Source of the DNA: UBA668 sp049424465
GTDB taxonomy: Bacteria > Actinomycetota > Acidimicrobiia > Acidimicrobiales > Ilumatobacteraceae
DNA: 6,154 nucleotides
Assembly (NCBI GenBank): GCA_049424465.1
Contig: JBMSSR010000167.1
Location: 1-6,154, forward strand
Reading direction: 5' to 3'
The position numbers were made by a program, and so were the translations under genes. Position 1 is the first letter of the stretch; every line of letters starts with the position of its first letter. A model generated the notes under the pieces. The model was given only the letters and a program-made list of their open reading frames with translations. It ran no database searches and was not told where the DNA came from. Positions 1-5,478 of the stretch are shown here, one piece after another.

Positions 1-698
1 TGGCCCGCCGCCGCCCGCGCCGCGCCCAGCGGCGGCGCGACATGCCACTCGCCGTCGGCGGCGCGCACCGCGTGCCACGCGTCAACGGGTGCCGAGTCGG
101 CGGGGAAGCCACCGCCGCCCGCAGCCACGCCGGCGGAGACCACCTGGGGCGCGCCACCCTCGATCGCCGCCCGGCGCGATGCTGCCGCGCCGTCTCTCCC
201 CGCAGGCCGCTGGTCGTCGGTCGTGGTCGCAGCCTCGACCACGGTCTGCCACCCGGTGCACCGGCACATGTGTGCGAGCAGCGCCTGCCGGACGCGGTCG
301 TCGGTGCGCTGTTCGGGTGCCAGTGCTGCGAGTCGCATGATGATGCCCGGCGTGCAGAAGCCGCACTGCGTGCCACCCGCATCACACAGTCGTTCGCACC
401 ACGACGTTGCGTCGACGAGACCGTCGACCGTGGTGACGTCGCGACCTGCCACACGCGACGCCGGCGTCACGCACGACACGCGGGGCTGGCCGTCGACCCA
501 CACGGTGCAGCACCCGCACTGCCCCTGCGGGCTGCAGCCGTCCTTCACCGACCGCACACCAAGTCGGTCGCGCAGTACCTCGAGCAGCGTGCCGAGGCCG
601 GCGGGACCGGCACCCTCGACTGGCTCGACCGACACCGGTCGACCGTCGAGCACGAACGACACCGCACCCGACGACGATGAAGTGCCCGACGTCGTCAT
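1..698 (-). CDS. Molybdenum hydroxylase (xanthine/aldehyde/CO dehydrogenase family), N-terminal 2Fe-2S part, 3' end outside window
   Basis: The reverse strand reads open from the ATG at 698 to the left edge, 232 residues with no stop. Residues about 13-80 form a plant-type ferredoxin domain: the ligand pattern is C55, C61-G-C-C64 and C76, including the stretch CSPQGQCGCC. Residues about 100-160 form the second, all-helical [2Fe-2S] domain with QCGFCTPG (C112, C115) and CRCTGW (C145, C147). This is the small, electron-transfer subunit architecture of molybdenum hydroxylases, which pass electrons from the molybdopterin site to an acceptor. After residue 160, where stand-alone small subunits stop, the frame continues through a linker containing EGGAPQ and GGGGFPADSAP. 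I infer a fusion to the molybdopterin-binding large subunit, outside the window. The start is supported by AAGG at 710-707, 8 nt upstream. The substrate cannot be told. It is divergent from the lipoprotein gene. Confidence 0.9.
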   Translation of the reverse strand, partial: MTTSGTSSSSGAVSFVLDGRPVSVEPVEGAGPAGLGTLLEVLRDRLGVRSVKDGCSPQGQCGCCTVWVDGQPRVSCVTPASRVAGRDVTTVDGLVDATSWCERLCDAGGTQCGFCTPGIIMRLAALAPEQRTDDRVRQALLAHMCRCTGWQTVVEAATTTDDQRPAGRDGAAASRRAAIEGGAPQVVSAGVAAGGGGFPADSAPVDAWHAVRAADGEWHVAPPLGAARAAAG

Positions 699-706
699 TC
701 GTGTCA

Positions 707-710
707 CCTT
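707..710 (-). promoter_or_regulatory. Ribosome binding site of the molybdenum hydroxylase gene
   Basis: On the minus strand AAGGTGA precedes the ATG at 698, with 8 nt between AAGG and the start. It decides this start over the in-frame GTG at 707. Confidence 0.6.
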
Positions 711-741
711 GGCACGCTGCCCTGCCGACACGCAACGCCAC

Positions 742-747
742 TACCGT
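742..747 (+). promoter_or_regulatory. Candidate -10 element for a leaderless lipoprotein transcript
   Basis: TACCGT fits the actinobacterial -10 form TAnnnT and is followed by exactly 7 nt and then the ATG at 755. No purine-rich Shine-Dalgarno precedes that ATG, so transcription would start at or next to the start codon. No clear -35 is seen at the usual distance; TTGGCA at 709-714 is too far upstream (27 nt). Confidence 0.5.
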
Positions 748-754
748 GCCGTCC

Positions 755-1702
755 ATGAGCCGTGTTCGACGCCCTCTCCCCACGCCCGGCCACGGGTACA
801 CGCTGATCGCCGGGAGCCCACGGCTCGTCAGCCGGCGCAGCCTGCTGGCCGCCGTGGGCGGCGCAGTCGGCGGCGCAGCGCTGCTGGCCGCGTGCGGCTC
901 GGACGGCGCGACGGGGTCGGACGGCACGGCGCTCGCCCCCGAGACCACGCTCGACGGGTACGGGCTCGTGCAGCGCTTCCCCAACCTCAACCTCTTCACG
1001 CCCGGTGAGGTGCGGCTGCCGGTGTCGCTGACCGACGGGCAGAACCTGCTGACCGCCGGACCCGATGTGCTGACCGGCTGGATCGAGACGTTCGATGGCG
1101 AACGCGTCGCCGAGGTGTCGGCCCCCCGCCGCAGCGAGGGCATCGCGATCCCGTACTGGGAGGTGCGTGCGACACTCGACCGCGCCGTCATCCACACGCT
1201 GCGGCTCGAGGGTGACGACGGGTACGGCGCGACGTTCGAGGTGTGGGATGTCGCCGACGTGCGCACGCCGTCGCTGGGCGCTGCCCTGCCGGCACTCGAC
1301 ACTCCCACCGTCGACGACCACCGTGGTGTCGAGCCGTACTGCTCGCGCACACCCGACCCCTGTCCGCTGCACGACGTCACGCTGGCCGAGGCGCTGCAGC
1401 AGGGCGTGCCGGTGGCCTTCGTGGTGGGCACGCCAGCGCACTGCCAGACCGGTGCGTGCGGCCCGGGTCTCGACTTCCTCGTCGCCGAGCACGAGCGCCT
1501 CGGCGCGACGGTCACGATGGTGCACGCAGATGTCTACGCCGATGCCGCGGCCACCACGTCGGCACCGGTGATCGAGCAACTGCACCTCGACTACGAGCCC
1601 GTGCTGTACCTCGCCGGCGCGACGGGCATCATCGTCGACCGCCTCGACGGCGTGTGGGACGCGAGCGAGCTCCGCGACCGGCTCGACGCACTGCTCGCCT
1701 GA
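755..1702 (+). CDS. Tat-type lipoprotein with C-terminal thioredoxin-like domain
   Basis: 315 aa. The N-terminus carries a long charged n-region, a twin-arginine motif SRRSLLAAV (R27, R28), a glycine/alanine-rich hydrophobic stretch and a lipobox LLAAC (C47) followed by GSDG. It should therefore be exported, probably by Tat, and anchored by lipid on the outer face of the membrane. Residues about 65-175 look like a beta-sandwich. There follows a linker with a cysteine pair, C196 and C203 (GVEPYCSRTPDPCPLHD). From about 217 to the end is a thioredoxin-like fold: VAFVVGTPAHCQTGACGP with C230 and C235, and a possible cis-proline P282 in DYEPVLYLAG. The active-site spacing is C-x4-C, not the classic CxxC, so redox activity is likely but unproven. 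I recall similar exported actinobacterial proteins without an assigned function. The ATG at 755 is preferred over 677, which would overlap the divergent gene. It converges on mrp. Confidence 0.82.
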   Translation: MSRVRRPLPTPGHGYTLIAGSPRLVSRRSLLAAVGGAVGGAALLAACGSDGATGSDGTALAPETTLDGYGLVQRFPNLNLFTPGEVRLPVSLTDGQNLLTAGPDVLTGWIETFDGERVAEVSAPRRSEGIAIPYWEVRATLDRAVIHTLRLEGDDGYGATFEVWDVADVRTPSLGAALPALDTPTVDDHRGVEPYCSRTPDPCPLHDVTLAEALQQGVPVAFVVGTPAHCQTGACGPGLDFLVAEHERLGATVTMVHADVYADAAATTSAPVIEQLHLDYEPVLYLAGATGIIVDRLDGVWDASELRDRLDALLA

Positions 1703-1724
1703 GTCCCGCGGGCGCGCTCAGGCG
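1696..1724. terminator. Stem-loop shared by the converging ends of the lipoprotein and mrp genes
   Basis: CGCCTGAG (1696-1703) and CTCAGGCG (1717-1724) form a perfect 8-bp inverted repeat around a 13-nt GC-rich loop. Both stop codons (1700-1702 plus, 1720-1718 minus) lie in the arms. There is no T tract on either side, so a bidirectional 3'-end hairpin is a guess. Confidence 0.35.
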
Positions 1725-3028
1725 CGGCGGATCGACACCGGCGTGTCGACGATGCGCGCCGAACAGCCGTCCATGCGGATCGGCGGCGCCACGTCGGTGA
1801 CGACCTTGGCCGCGATCTCGCGGAATGCATCGGCTGCACGACCGACACCGTCGATCGCCACCGGTCGCCCACTGTCGCCGCCCGCCGCGACCGCTGACTC
1901 GAGGGGGACCTGGCCCAGCAGCGGCACGCCGATCTGCTCGGCGAGCGAGCGGCCGCCGCCCTCGCCGAACAACGCATAGCGCTCGCCGTGCGCGCACTCG
2001 AACGAGCTCATGTTCTCGACGACACCGCACACCCGCAGGAAACTGCGCCGTGCCATGTCGGCAGCACGGGCTGCCACCTTCTGCGCAGCGAGTGCCGGCG
2101 TCGTGACGATGAGCAGGTCGGTGCGCGGCAGCATGCGCGCGAGGCCCATCTGCACGTCACCCGTCCCCGGCGGCATGTCGATGAACAGGTAGTCGAGGTG
2201 TCCCCACTCGACGTCGTTGAGGAACTGTTCGACCGCCTTGGTGAGCATGAGGCCGCGCCACATGAGTGCGGTGTCCTCCTCGACCAGGAAACCGGTGCTC
2301 ACCACCTTGAGCAACCCGTCGCCGACGGCGCGCTGATTGGGGATGATGCGCGGCCGGTCGGACCCCTCGACACGCTCGGCCTCGAGCGGCTCGTCGATAC
2401 CCAGCAACCGCGGGACGGAGAAGCCCCAGATGTCGGCATCGAGCACCCCGACGGTGAAGCCACGGGCCGCCACTGCCGCCGCGACATTGACCGTCACCGA
2501 GCTCTTGCCAACACCACCCTTGCCGCTCGCCACGGCGACGACGCGGCACGTGTCGGGCACGGCGGTCGGCGACGCCTGCTCCTGGGCACGCCGACGGGCG
2601 GTGCTCATCACGGCGCTGCGCTCGTCGGGCGTCATCTCGCCCCAGCTGATGTGCACGCTGTTGACGCCCGGGTGCAGCCCGACGCGGGTCTCGACATCGC
2701 GCTTGATCTGCGCCCGCAGCGGGCACCCACCGATGGTGAGCTTGACCGCGACGATGACATCGCCCAGCTCACTGACCGACACGAACGGCACCATGCCCAG
2801 GGTCACGATGTCGGCCCCCAGTTCGGGGTCGATCACGGCCCGCAACAGCTCGAGCACGACGTCCGAGGTAGGTGCCGGGGCGAGCGGCGAGCCGGTGGCG
2901 CCACCGTGGTCGTGGCGGTCGTGATCGTGATCGTGGTGGTGGCCGTCGCCGTGGTCGTGGCCGCAGGACGGCCCACCGGGGGAGCCCGACCCGTGGTCGG
3001 CGTCGTCGCTCGGCGAAGCAGGAATCAC
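1718..3028 (-). CDS. mrp: Mrp/ApbC (NBP35) family iron-sulfur cluster carrier ATPase with His-rich N-terminus
   Basis: 436 aa from GTG 3028. Residues 12-41 are an extension with ten histidines and one cysteine (C22). Residues about 55-132 form a DUF59/MIP18-type domain (AVIDPELG, GGCPL with C102). The rest is a MinD/Mrp-type P-loop ATPase: deviant Walker A ASGKGGVGKSS at 167-177 (K170, K175), DADIWG at 197-202, Walker B FIDMPPGTGD at 282-291 and ENMSSFEC at 338-345. The family binds a transient [4Fe-4S] cluster at a dimer interface and passes it to apoproteins in the cytoplasm. Here the usual CxxC of that region is not present: C345 is followed by A-H-G. The frame is open further upstream to 3343, but that would run through erpA. 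The GTG at 3028 has TAGCAT 7 nt upstream and no Shine-Dalgarno. It is divergent from erpA, another Fe-S biogenesis gene. Confidence 0.92.
   Translation of the reverse strand: MIPASPSDDADHGSGSPGGPSCGHDHGDGHHHDHDHDRHDHGGATGSPLAPAPTSDVVLELLRAVIDPELGADIVTLGMVPFVSVSELGDVIVAVKLTIGGCPLRAQIKRDVETRVGLHPGVNSVHISWGEMTPDERSAVMSTARRRAQEQASPTAVPDTCRVVAVASGKGGVGKSSVTVNVAAAVAARGFTVGVLDADIWGFSVPRLLGIDEPLEAERVEGSDRPRIIPNQRAVGDGLLKVVSTGFLVEEDTALMWRGLMLTKAVEQFLNDVEWGHLDYLFIDMPPGTGDVQMGLARMLPRTDLLIVTTPALAAQKVAARAADMARRSFLRVCGVVENMSSFECAHGERYALFGEGGGRSLAEQIGVPLLGQVPLESAVAAGGDSGRPVAIDGVGRAADAFREIAAKVVTDVAPPIRMDGCSARIVDTPVSIRRA
2906..2995 (-). repeat. Histidine/aspartate-rich low-complexity coding segment in mrp
   Basis: This encodes residues 12-41 of Mrp, with ten His, several Asp and Cys22, written with recurring GTGGTCGTG-like units on the plus strand. 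It is a likely metal-binding tail (Ni, Zn, Co or Fe), not a CRISPR or structural DNA repeat. Confidence 0.75.
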
Positions 3029-3035
3029 GAAGCCG

Positions 3036-3041
3036 ATGCTA
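3036..3041 (-). promoter_or_regulatory. Candidate -10 element for leaderless mrp
   Basis: The minus strand reads TAGCAT, then exactly 7 nt (CGGCTTC), then the GTG at 3028. There is no Shine-Dalgarno. The geometry is the same as for three other genes here. Confidence 0.5.
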
Positions 3042-3055
3042 CGGTAATTCGTGGG

Positions 3056-3061
3056 TACACT
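3056..3061 (+). promoter_or_regulatory. Candidate -10 element for erpA
   Basis: TACACT matches TAnnnT and would give a 5' leader of about 50 nt that includes the Shine-Dalgarno. TACGGT at 3040-3045 is an alternative. No good -35 is visible, so the choice is uncertain. Confidence 0.35.
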
Positions 3062-3105
3062 CCCGCTCGACGGCCGGCGACGGTCGTCACCCCACTCGCC
3101 GACCC

Positions 3106-3110
3106 GGAGG
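3106..3110 (+). promoter_or_regulatory. Ribosome binding site of erpA
   Basis: GGAGG lies 6 nt before the GTG at 3117. It fixes that start against the longer reading from 3051, which would add 22 residues unlike the family. Confidence 0.8.
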
Positions 3111-3116
3111 ATCACC

Positions 3117-3437
3117 GTGATCACCCTCACCGACACCGCCGCCACCAAGGTCAAGGAACTGCTCGAGGCCGAGGGCGACGTCGCCATGGCGCTGCGCGTG
3201 GCCGTCCGACCTGGCGGCTGCAGCGGGTTCTCGTACGAGATGTTCTTCGACAGCGACATCGCCACCGACGACGAGACCGCCGAGTTCGGCGCGGTCAAGG
3301 TCGTCGTCGACCCCGCCTCGGCGCAACTGCTCACCGGCGCCACGCTCGACTACAAGGACGGGCTCAACCAGGCGGGGTTCGCGATCACCAACCCCAACGC
3401 CAGCCGCACGTGCGGCTGCGGCAACAGCTTCAGCTGA
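3117..3437 (+). CDS. erpA: A-type iron-sulfur carrier (HesB/IscA/ErpA family)
   Basis: 106 aa, the usual length for the family. It has the full cysteine set: C35 in RPGGCSGFSYEM and C99/C101 in the C-terminal RTCGCGNSFS. These three cysteines coordinate the Fe-S cluster or iron that A-type carriers deliver to cytoplasmic apo-enzymes. The rest follows the family core, starting with TLTDTAATKVKELL and including the NPNAS segment. The GTG start is set by GGAGG 6 nt upstream. It is divergent from mrp with 88 bp between the starts and convergent with the Nudix gene. Because it is a single A-type gene with an Mrp partner and no visible isc/suf genes, I use the ErpA name that is customary in actinobacteria; IscA or SufA cannot be excluded by sequence alone. 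Confidence 0.93.
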   Translation: MITLTDTAATKVKELLEAEGDVAMALRVAVRPGGCSGFSYEMFFDSDIATDDETAEFGAVKVVVDPASAQLLTGATLDYKDGLNQAGFAITNPNASRTCGCGNSFS

Positions 3438-3463
3438 CGCCGGCGGCGCCGCCACGTCCGGCG
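3438..3463. terminator. Stem-loop between the converging erpA and Nudix genes
   Basis: CGCCGG (3438-3443) and CCGGCG (3458-3463) pair directly after the erpA stop and next to the Nudix stop. A competing perfect 12-bp palindrome sits at 3442-3453. There is no T tract, so this is a weak candidate for a bidirectional 3'-end hairpin. Confidence 0.3.
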
Positions 3464-3464
3464 C

Positions 3465-4193
3465 TCAGTCGGGCAGCGAGTCGTAGTCGGGGTCACCCGG
3501 CAGCGCCACCACCGCGTCCCACCCCACCTGACCGGTGCGCACCTTCGGCGTGATCGCCGGGGGAACTCCCACCTGCCACGCTGCGGCCATCGCGGACTCC
3601 ACGTCCGCGTGGTCGGCCAGGAACTGCAGGTTGGCGATCGTGGGCGCCATCAGCATCAGGTCGCCGCGACGGCCGCGCTCGAGTGCATCCGCCGGGCGCA
3701 CCCACATGCTCTCCACCGTCTCGTGATCGTCGTGTACCGACGTCTGGCCGACGGGGCTGGCCGCGACGAAGAACCTGGCGTCGAACCGACGGGTCGTCTC
3801 GCGGCGAGGTGTGATCCACCGGCTCACCCAGGGCAGCTGATCGGTCGCGAGTCGCAGCCCGTGCTCGGCGGCCAGCGCGGCCACGTCGACGTCACCACGG
3901 TGGACGTCGTGGCGGTGCGCGAGCACCGGGTGCCCATCGGCCACCATCTCGCCGTGCGCATCGACGGCCAACAGCACGCCGGCCTCCTCGAAGCACTCGC
4001 GGATCGCAGCCACCACATACGCGTCGTCGCCGTCACCGTCGGCGGTGTCGACCTTGCCGCCGGGGAAGACGTACATGCCGCCGGCAAAGGCAGCGCTGGC
4101 GGTGCGGCGCAGCATGAACACCTCGATGCCGTCGTCGGTGTCGCGCACCAACATCACGGTGGCCGCGGGCTTGATGGGCATCTCGTCCGTCAC
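3465..4193 (-). CDS. Nudix hydrolase, NUDT19-like with a lengthened Nudix box
   Basis: 242 aa from GTG 4193. It opens with a Nudix beta-strand core (PAATVMLVRD, VFMLRRT) and FAGGMYVFPGGKVD. The catalytic helix is RECFEEAG (R65, E66, E69, E70, G72), the metal-binding REx2EExG of the Nudix box. The distance from G46 to R65 is 19 residues against 14 in the canonical box, and the box's first Glu is not present, only acidic Asp-rich residues (DTADGDGDD). This spacing and the CFEEAGVLL segment resemble the NUDT7/NUDT19-type group, some of which cleave CoA or acyl-CoA diphosphates. Substrate assignment here is inference. The C-terminal half has ITPRRETTRRFDARFF and WVRPADALERG, common in actinobacterial members. 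The start is supported by TACCGT plus 7 nt; ATG 4181 is an alternative. It is divergent from orn with 43 bp between them. Confidence 0.88.
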   Translation of the reverse strand: MTDEMPIKPAATVMLVRDTDDGIEVFMLRRTASAAFAGGMYVFPGGKVDTADGDGDDAYVVAAIRECFEEAGVLLAVDAHGEMVADGHPVLAHRHDVHRGDVDVAALAAEHGLRLATDQLPWVSRWITPRRETTRRFDARFFVAASPVGQTSVHDDHETVESMWVRPADALERGRRGDLMLMAPTIANLQFLADHADVESAMAAAWQVGVPPAITPKVRTGQVGWDAVVALPGDPDYDSLPD

Positions 4194-4200
4194 GACCGAC

Positions 4201-4206
4201 ACGGTA
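4201..4206 (-). promoter_or_regulatory. Candidate -10 element for the leaderless Nudix gene
   Basis: The minus strand reads TACCGT, 7 nt (GTCGGTC), then the GTG at 4193. There is no Shine-Dalgarno. The hexamer is identical to the one before the lipoprotein gene. Confidence 0.5.
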
Positions 4207-4223
4207 CTCACCGGTCGGTGGCG

Positions 4224-4229
4224 TAGCCT
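4224..4229 (+). promoter_or_regulatory. Candidate -10 element for leaderless orn
   Basis: TAGCCT, then 7 nt (CGTCGGC), then the GTG at 4237. There is no Shine-Dalgarno. It lies 17 nt from the -10 of the divergent Nudix gene, so each -10 sits where the other promoter's -35 should be. Confidence 0.5.
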
Positions 4230-4236
4230 CGTCGGC

Positions 4237-4812
4237 GTGCTGGTGTGGATGGACCTCGAGATGACCGGGCTCGAGCCCGACCGACACACCATCGTCGAGA
4301 TCGCCACGCTCATCACCGACGACCATCTCGAGATCGTCGCCGAGGGCCCCGACCTGGTGGTGCACCAACCCGAGGATGCACTCGCGCTGATGGACTCGGT
4401 GGTGGTCGAGATGCACACCAAGAGCGGGCTGCTCGACGCCATCCGCTCGAGCACGATGTCGCTCGACGAGGCCGGCCGCCTGACGCTCGACTTCATCAAG
4501 CAGCACGTGCCCAACGAGCGCAGCGTGCCGCTGTGCGGCAACTCGATCGGGATGGACCGCAGGTTCCTCGCCGCCCACCTCCCCGACATCGAGCACTACC
4601 TGCACTACCGCAGCGTCGACGTCAGCAGCGTCAAGGAACTCGTGCGCCGCTGGTACCCGGGCCTGCTCGCCTCGCGGTCGAACAAGCAGGGCTCGCACCG
4701 CGCCCTCGACGACATCCGCGAGAGCGTCGCCGAGTTGCGCTTCTACCGCGACCACGTGTTCGTGCCCGAGGGCGCTCCCCGCGACCTCCCGGCGCCGTCG
4801 CCCGCACCCTGA
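4237..4812 (+). CDS. orn: Oligoribonuclease (DEDDh 3'-5' exonuclease)
   Basis: 191 aa, close to the usual 180-200. All DEDDh active-site residues are visible: D6 and E8 in VWMDLEMTGLEP, D107 in CGNSIGMDRRFL, and H154 and D159 in KQGSHRALDDIRES. The order and spacing match the E. coli enzyme as I remember it. Orn is a cytoplasmic Mg/Mn-dependent enzyme that degrades 2-5 nt RNAs, above all dinucleotides from RNA decay and the linear form of cyclic dinucleotides. The tail after YRDHVF, about 17 residues, is rich in Pro, Ala and Asp and looks non-conserved. The GTG at 4237 is chosen because TAGCCT lies 7 nt upstream; GTG 4243 and ATG 4249 are also in frame and would trim two or four residues without harming the fold. 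Divergent neighbour: the Nudix hydrolase, another nucleotide-handling enzyme. Confidence 0.96.
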   Translation: MLVWMDLEMTGLEPDRHTIVEIATLITDDHLEIVAEGPDLVVHQPEDALALMDSVVVEMHTKSGLLDAIRSSTMSLDEAGRLTLDFIKQHVPNERSVPLCGNSIGMDRRFLAAHLPDIEHYLHYRSVDVSSVKELVRRWYPGLLASRSNKQGSHRALDDIRESVAELRFYRDHVFVPEGAPRDLPAPSPAP

Positions 4813-4870
4813 CTCGGTCGGCTCAGCGACGCTGCCGGGCACCGATCTGTTGCGACGACACCGCGACGAC

Positions 4871-4900
4871 GCCGGCACAGCGGGCTGCGACCGTGCCGGC
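4871..4900 (+). terminator. Candidate 3' hairpin of orn
   Basis: GCCGGCAC (4871-4878) and GTGCCGGC (4893-4900) form a perfect 8-bp stem with a 14-nt loop, 58 nt after the orn stop. The plus strand has no T run after it, so an intrinsic terminator is only tentative. The rest of 4813-4912 shows no gene. Confidence 0.4.
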
Positions 4901-4903
4901 TCC

Positions 4904-4959
4904 AAAAATGCACCTGCCCGGTGCGCCGTCGGCCACTGGCCGCCGGCACACCGGGCAGG
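4904..4959 (-). terminator. Strong intrinsic terminator of the secreted-protein gene
   Basis: The arms 4959-4938 and 4934-4913 pair over 22 positions with one mismatch and one G-T wobble around a 3-nt loop. The outer 11 bp (CCTGCCCGGTG with its complement) are perfect. On the minus strand the stem begins 12 nt after the stop at 4972 and is followed by TGCATTTTT (T run at 4908-4904). This is a textbook rho-independent terminator for the minus-strand gene. Confidence 0.85.
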
Positions 4960-4971
4960 GATGCGAGGAAC

Positions 4972-5469
4972 TCAGATGGCGATGAGCGTCCGCGAGTACG
5001 TGCCCGAGACAGGGAAGGTCGTGCTGTTCGAGACGTCGGTGACCGACACGTTCGTGTAGGTCACGTTGGCGAGCGCCAGCGTCTGGCCGTTCGGGCAGCC
5101 GAGGTTCGACGGCACCGGTGCGACGGTGATGGTGCCCACGACCTTGCCGTTGCGGTCGGCGGTGTAGCTGCCCGACTGCGTCACGGTGCCGGCCACGTTG
5201 ATCTTGTTCGTGGCCGAGGCGACCTTGCCGCTGCTGTTGAGGCACACGTAGGTGGCCGCCGAGCTGGCCCGCGCGGTGTACCCGTAGGTCTGGTTGGCGC
5301 CGGCGCCGACCTCGACGAACGAGACCGAGAGACGGCCGGTGTTGGTGACCGACGCCGAGGCGCTCTGGAACTTGGCGCCGGCGGCCGCGGCCGGGGCGAC
5401 GAGGGCGAGCGACGAGGCTGCGGCGACGGCCACGACGGCCGCGCGGCGGAAACCGAGCAGTGACTTCAT
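4972..5469 (-). CDS. Small secreted beta-rich protein, function unknown
   Basis: 165 aa. It has a Sec signal peptide: MKSLLGFRRAAVVAV, a hydrophobic stretch, then APAAAA with cleavage likely near residue 30-33 before GAKF. The mature part, about 133 aa, is rich in Ser, Thr, Val, Ala and Gly with alternating beta-strand patterns. It holds two cysteines, in ATYVCLNSSGK and NLGCPNGQTL, probably a disulfide. The segment GQTLALANVTYTNVSVTDV recalls a group of small exported actinobacterial proteins of unknown function; this resemblance is from memory and should be tested. No catalytic motif or anchor is visible, so it is probably released or bound to the wall. The ATG at 5469 is preferred because AGGGAG lies upstream and the signal peptide begins there; the frame is open further to 5625. 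A strong terminator follows the stop. Confidence 0.85.
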   Translation of the reverse strand: MKSLLGFRRAAVVAVAAASSLALVAPAAAAGAKFQSASASVTNTGRLSVSFVEVGAGANQTYGYTARASSAATYVCLNSSGKVASATNKINVAGTVTQSGSYTADRNGKVVGTITVAPVPSNLGCPNGQTLALANVTYTNVSVTDVSNSTTFPVSGTYSRTLIAI

Positions 5470-5478
5470 TGAGATGTT

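Noticed and set aside
42..680. 212-codon plus-strand ORF opposite the hydroxylase gene
   Set aside because: It mirrors the minus-strand frame with all [2Fe-2S] cysteine motifs, is Arg/His/Ala-rich and resembles no protein family.
382..1515. 377-codon minus-strand ORF opposite the lipoprotein
   Set aside because: It spans two genes in the wrong frames and is Ser/Arg-rich. The plus strand has a signal peptide, lipobox and thioredoxin-like motif.
2906..2995. GTGGTCGTG-like tandem units as a possible CRISPR or structural repeat
   Set aside because: No unique spacers; the units simply encode the His/Asp-rich tail of Mrp.
3029..3343. N-terminal extension of mrp by 105 codons
   Set aside because: It would overlap erpA in antisense and the added sequence shows no domain; the start at 3028 has the shared -10/7-nt layout.
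1988..3553. 521-codon plus-strand ORF across mrp and erpA
   Set aside because: It is the mirror frame of mrp, His/Arg/Asp-rich, and runs through erpA in another frame. Mrp motifs are unmistakable on the minus strand.
4813..4971. Small RNA gene between orn and the secreted-protein gene
   Set aside because: Only two hairpins are seen, both explained as 3' ends of flanking genes, and no promoter-like element serves a separate RNA.
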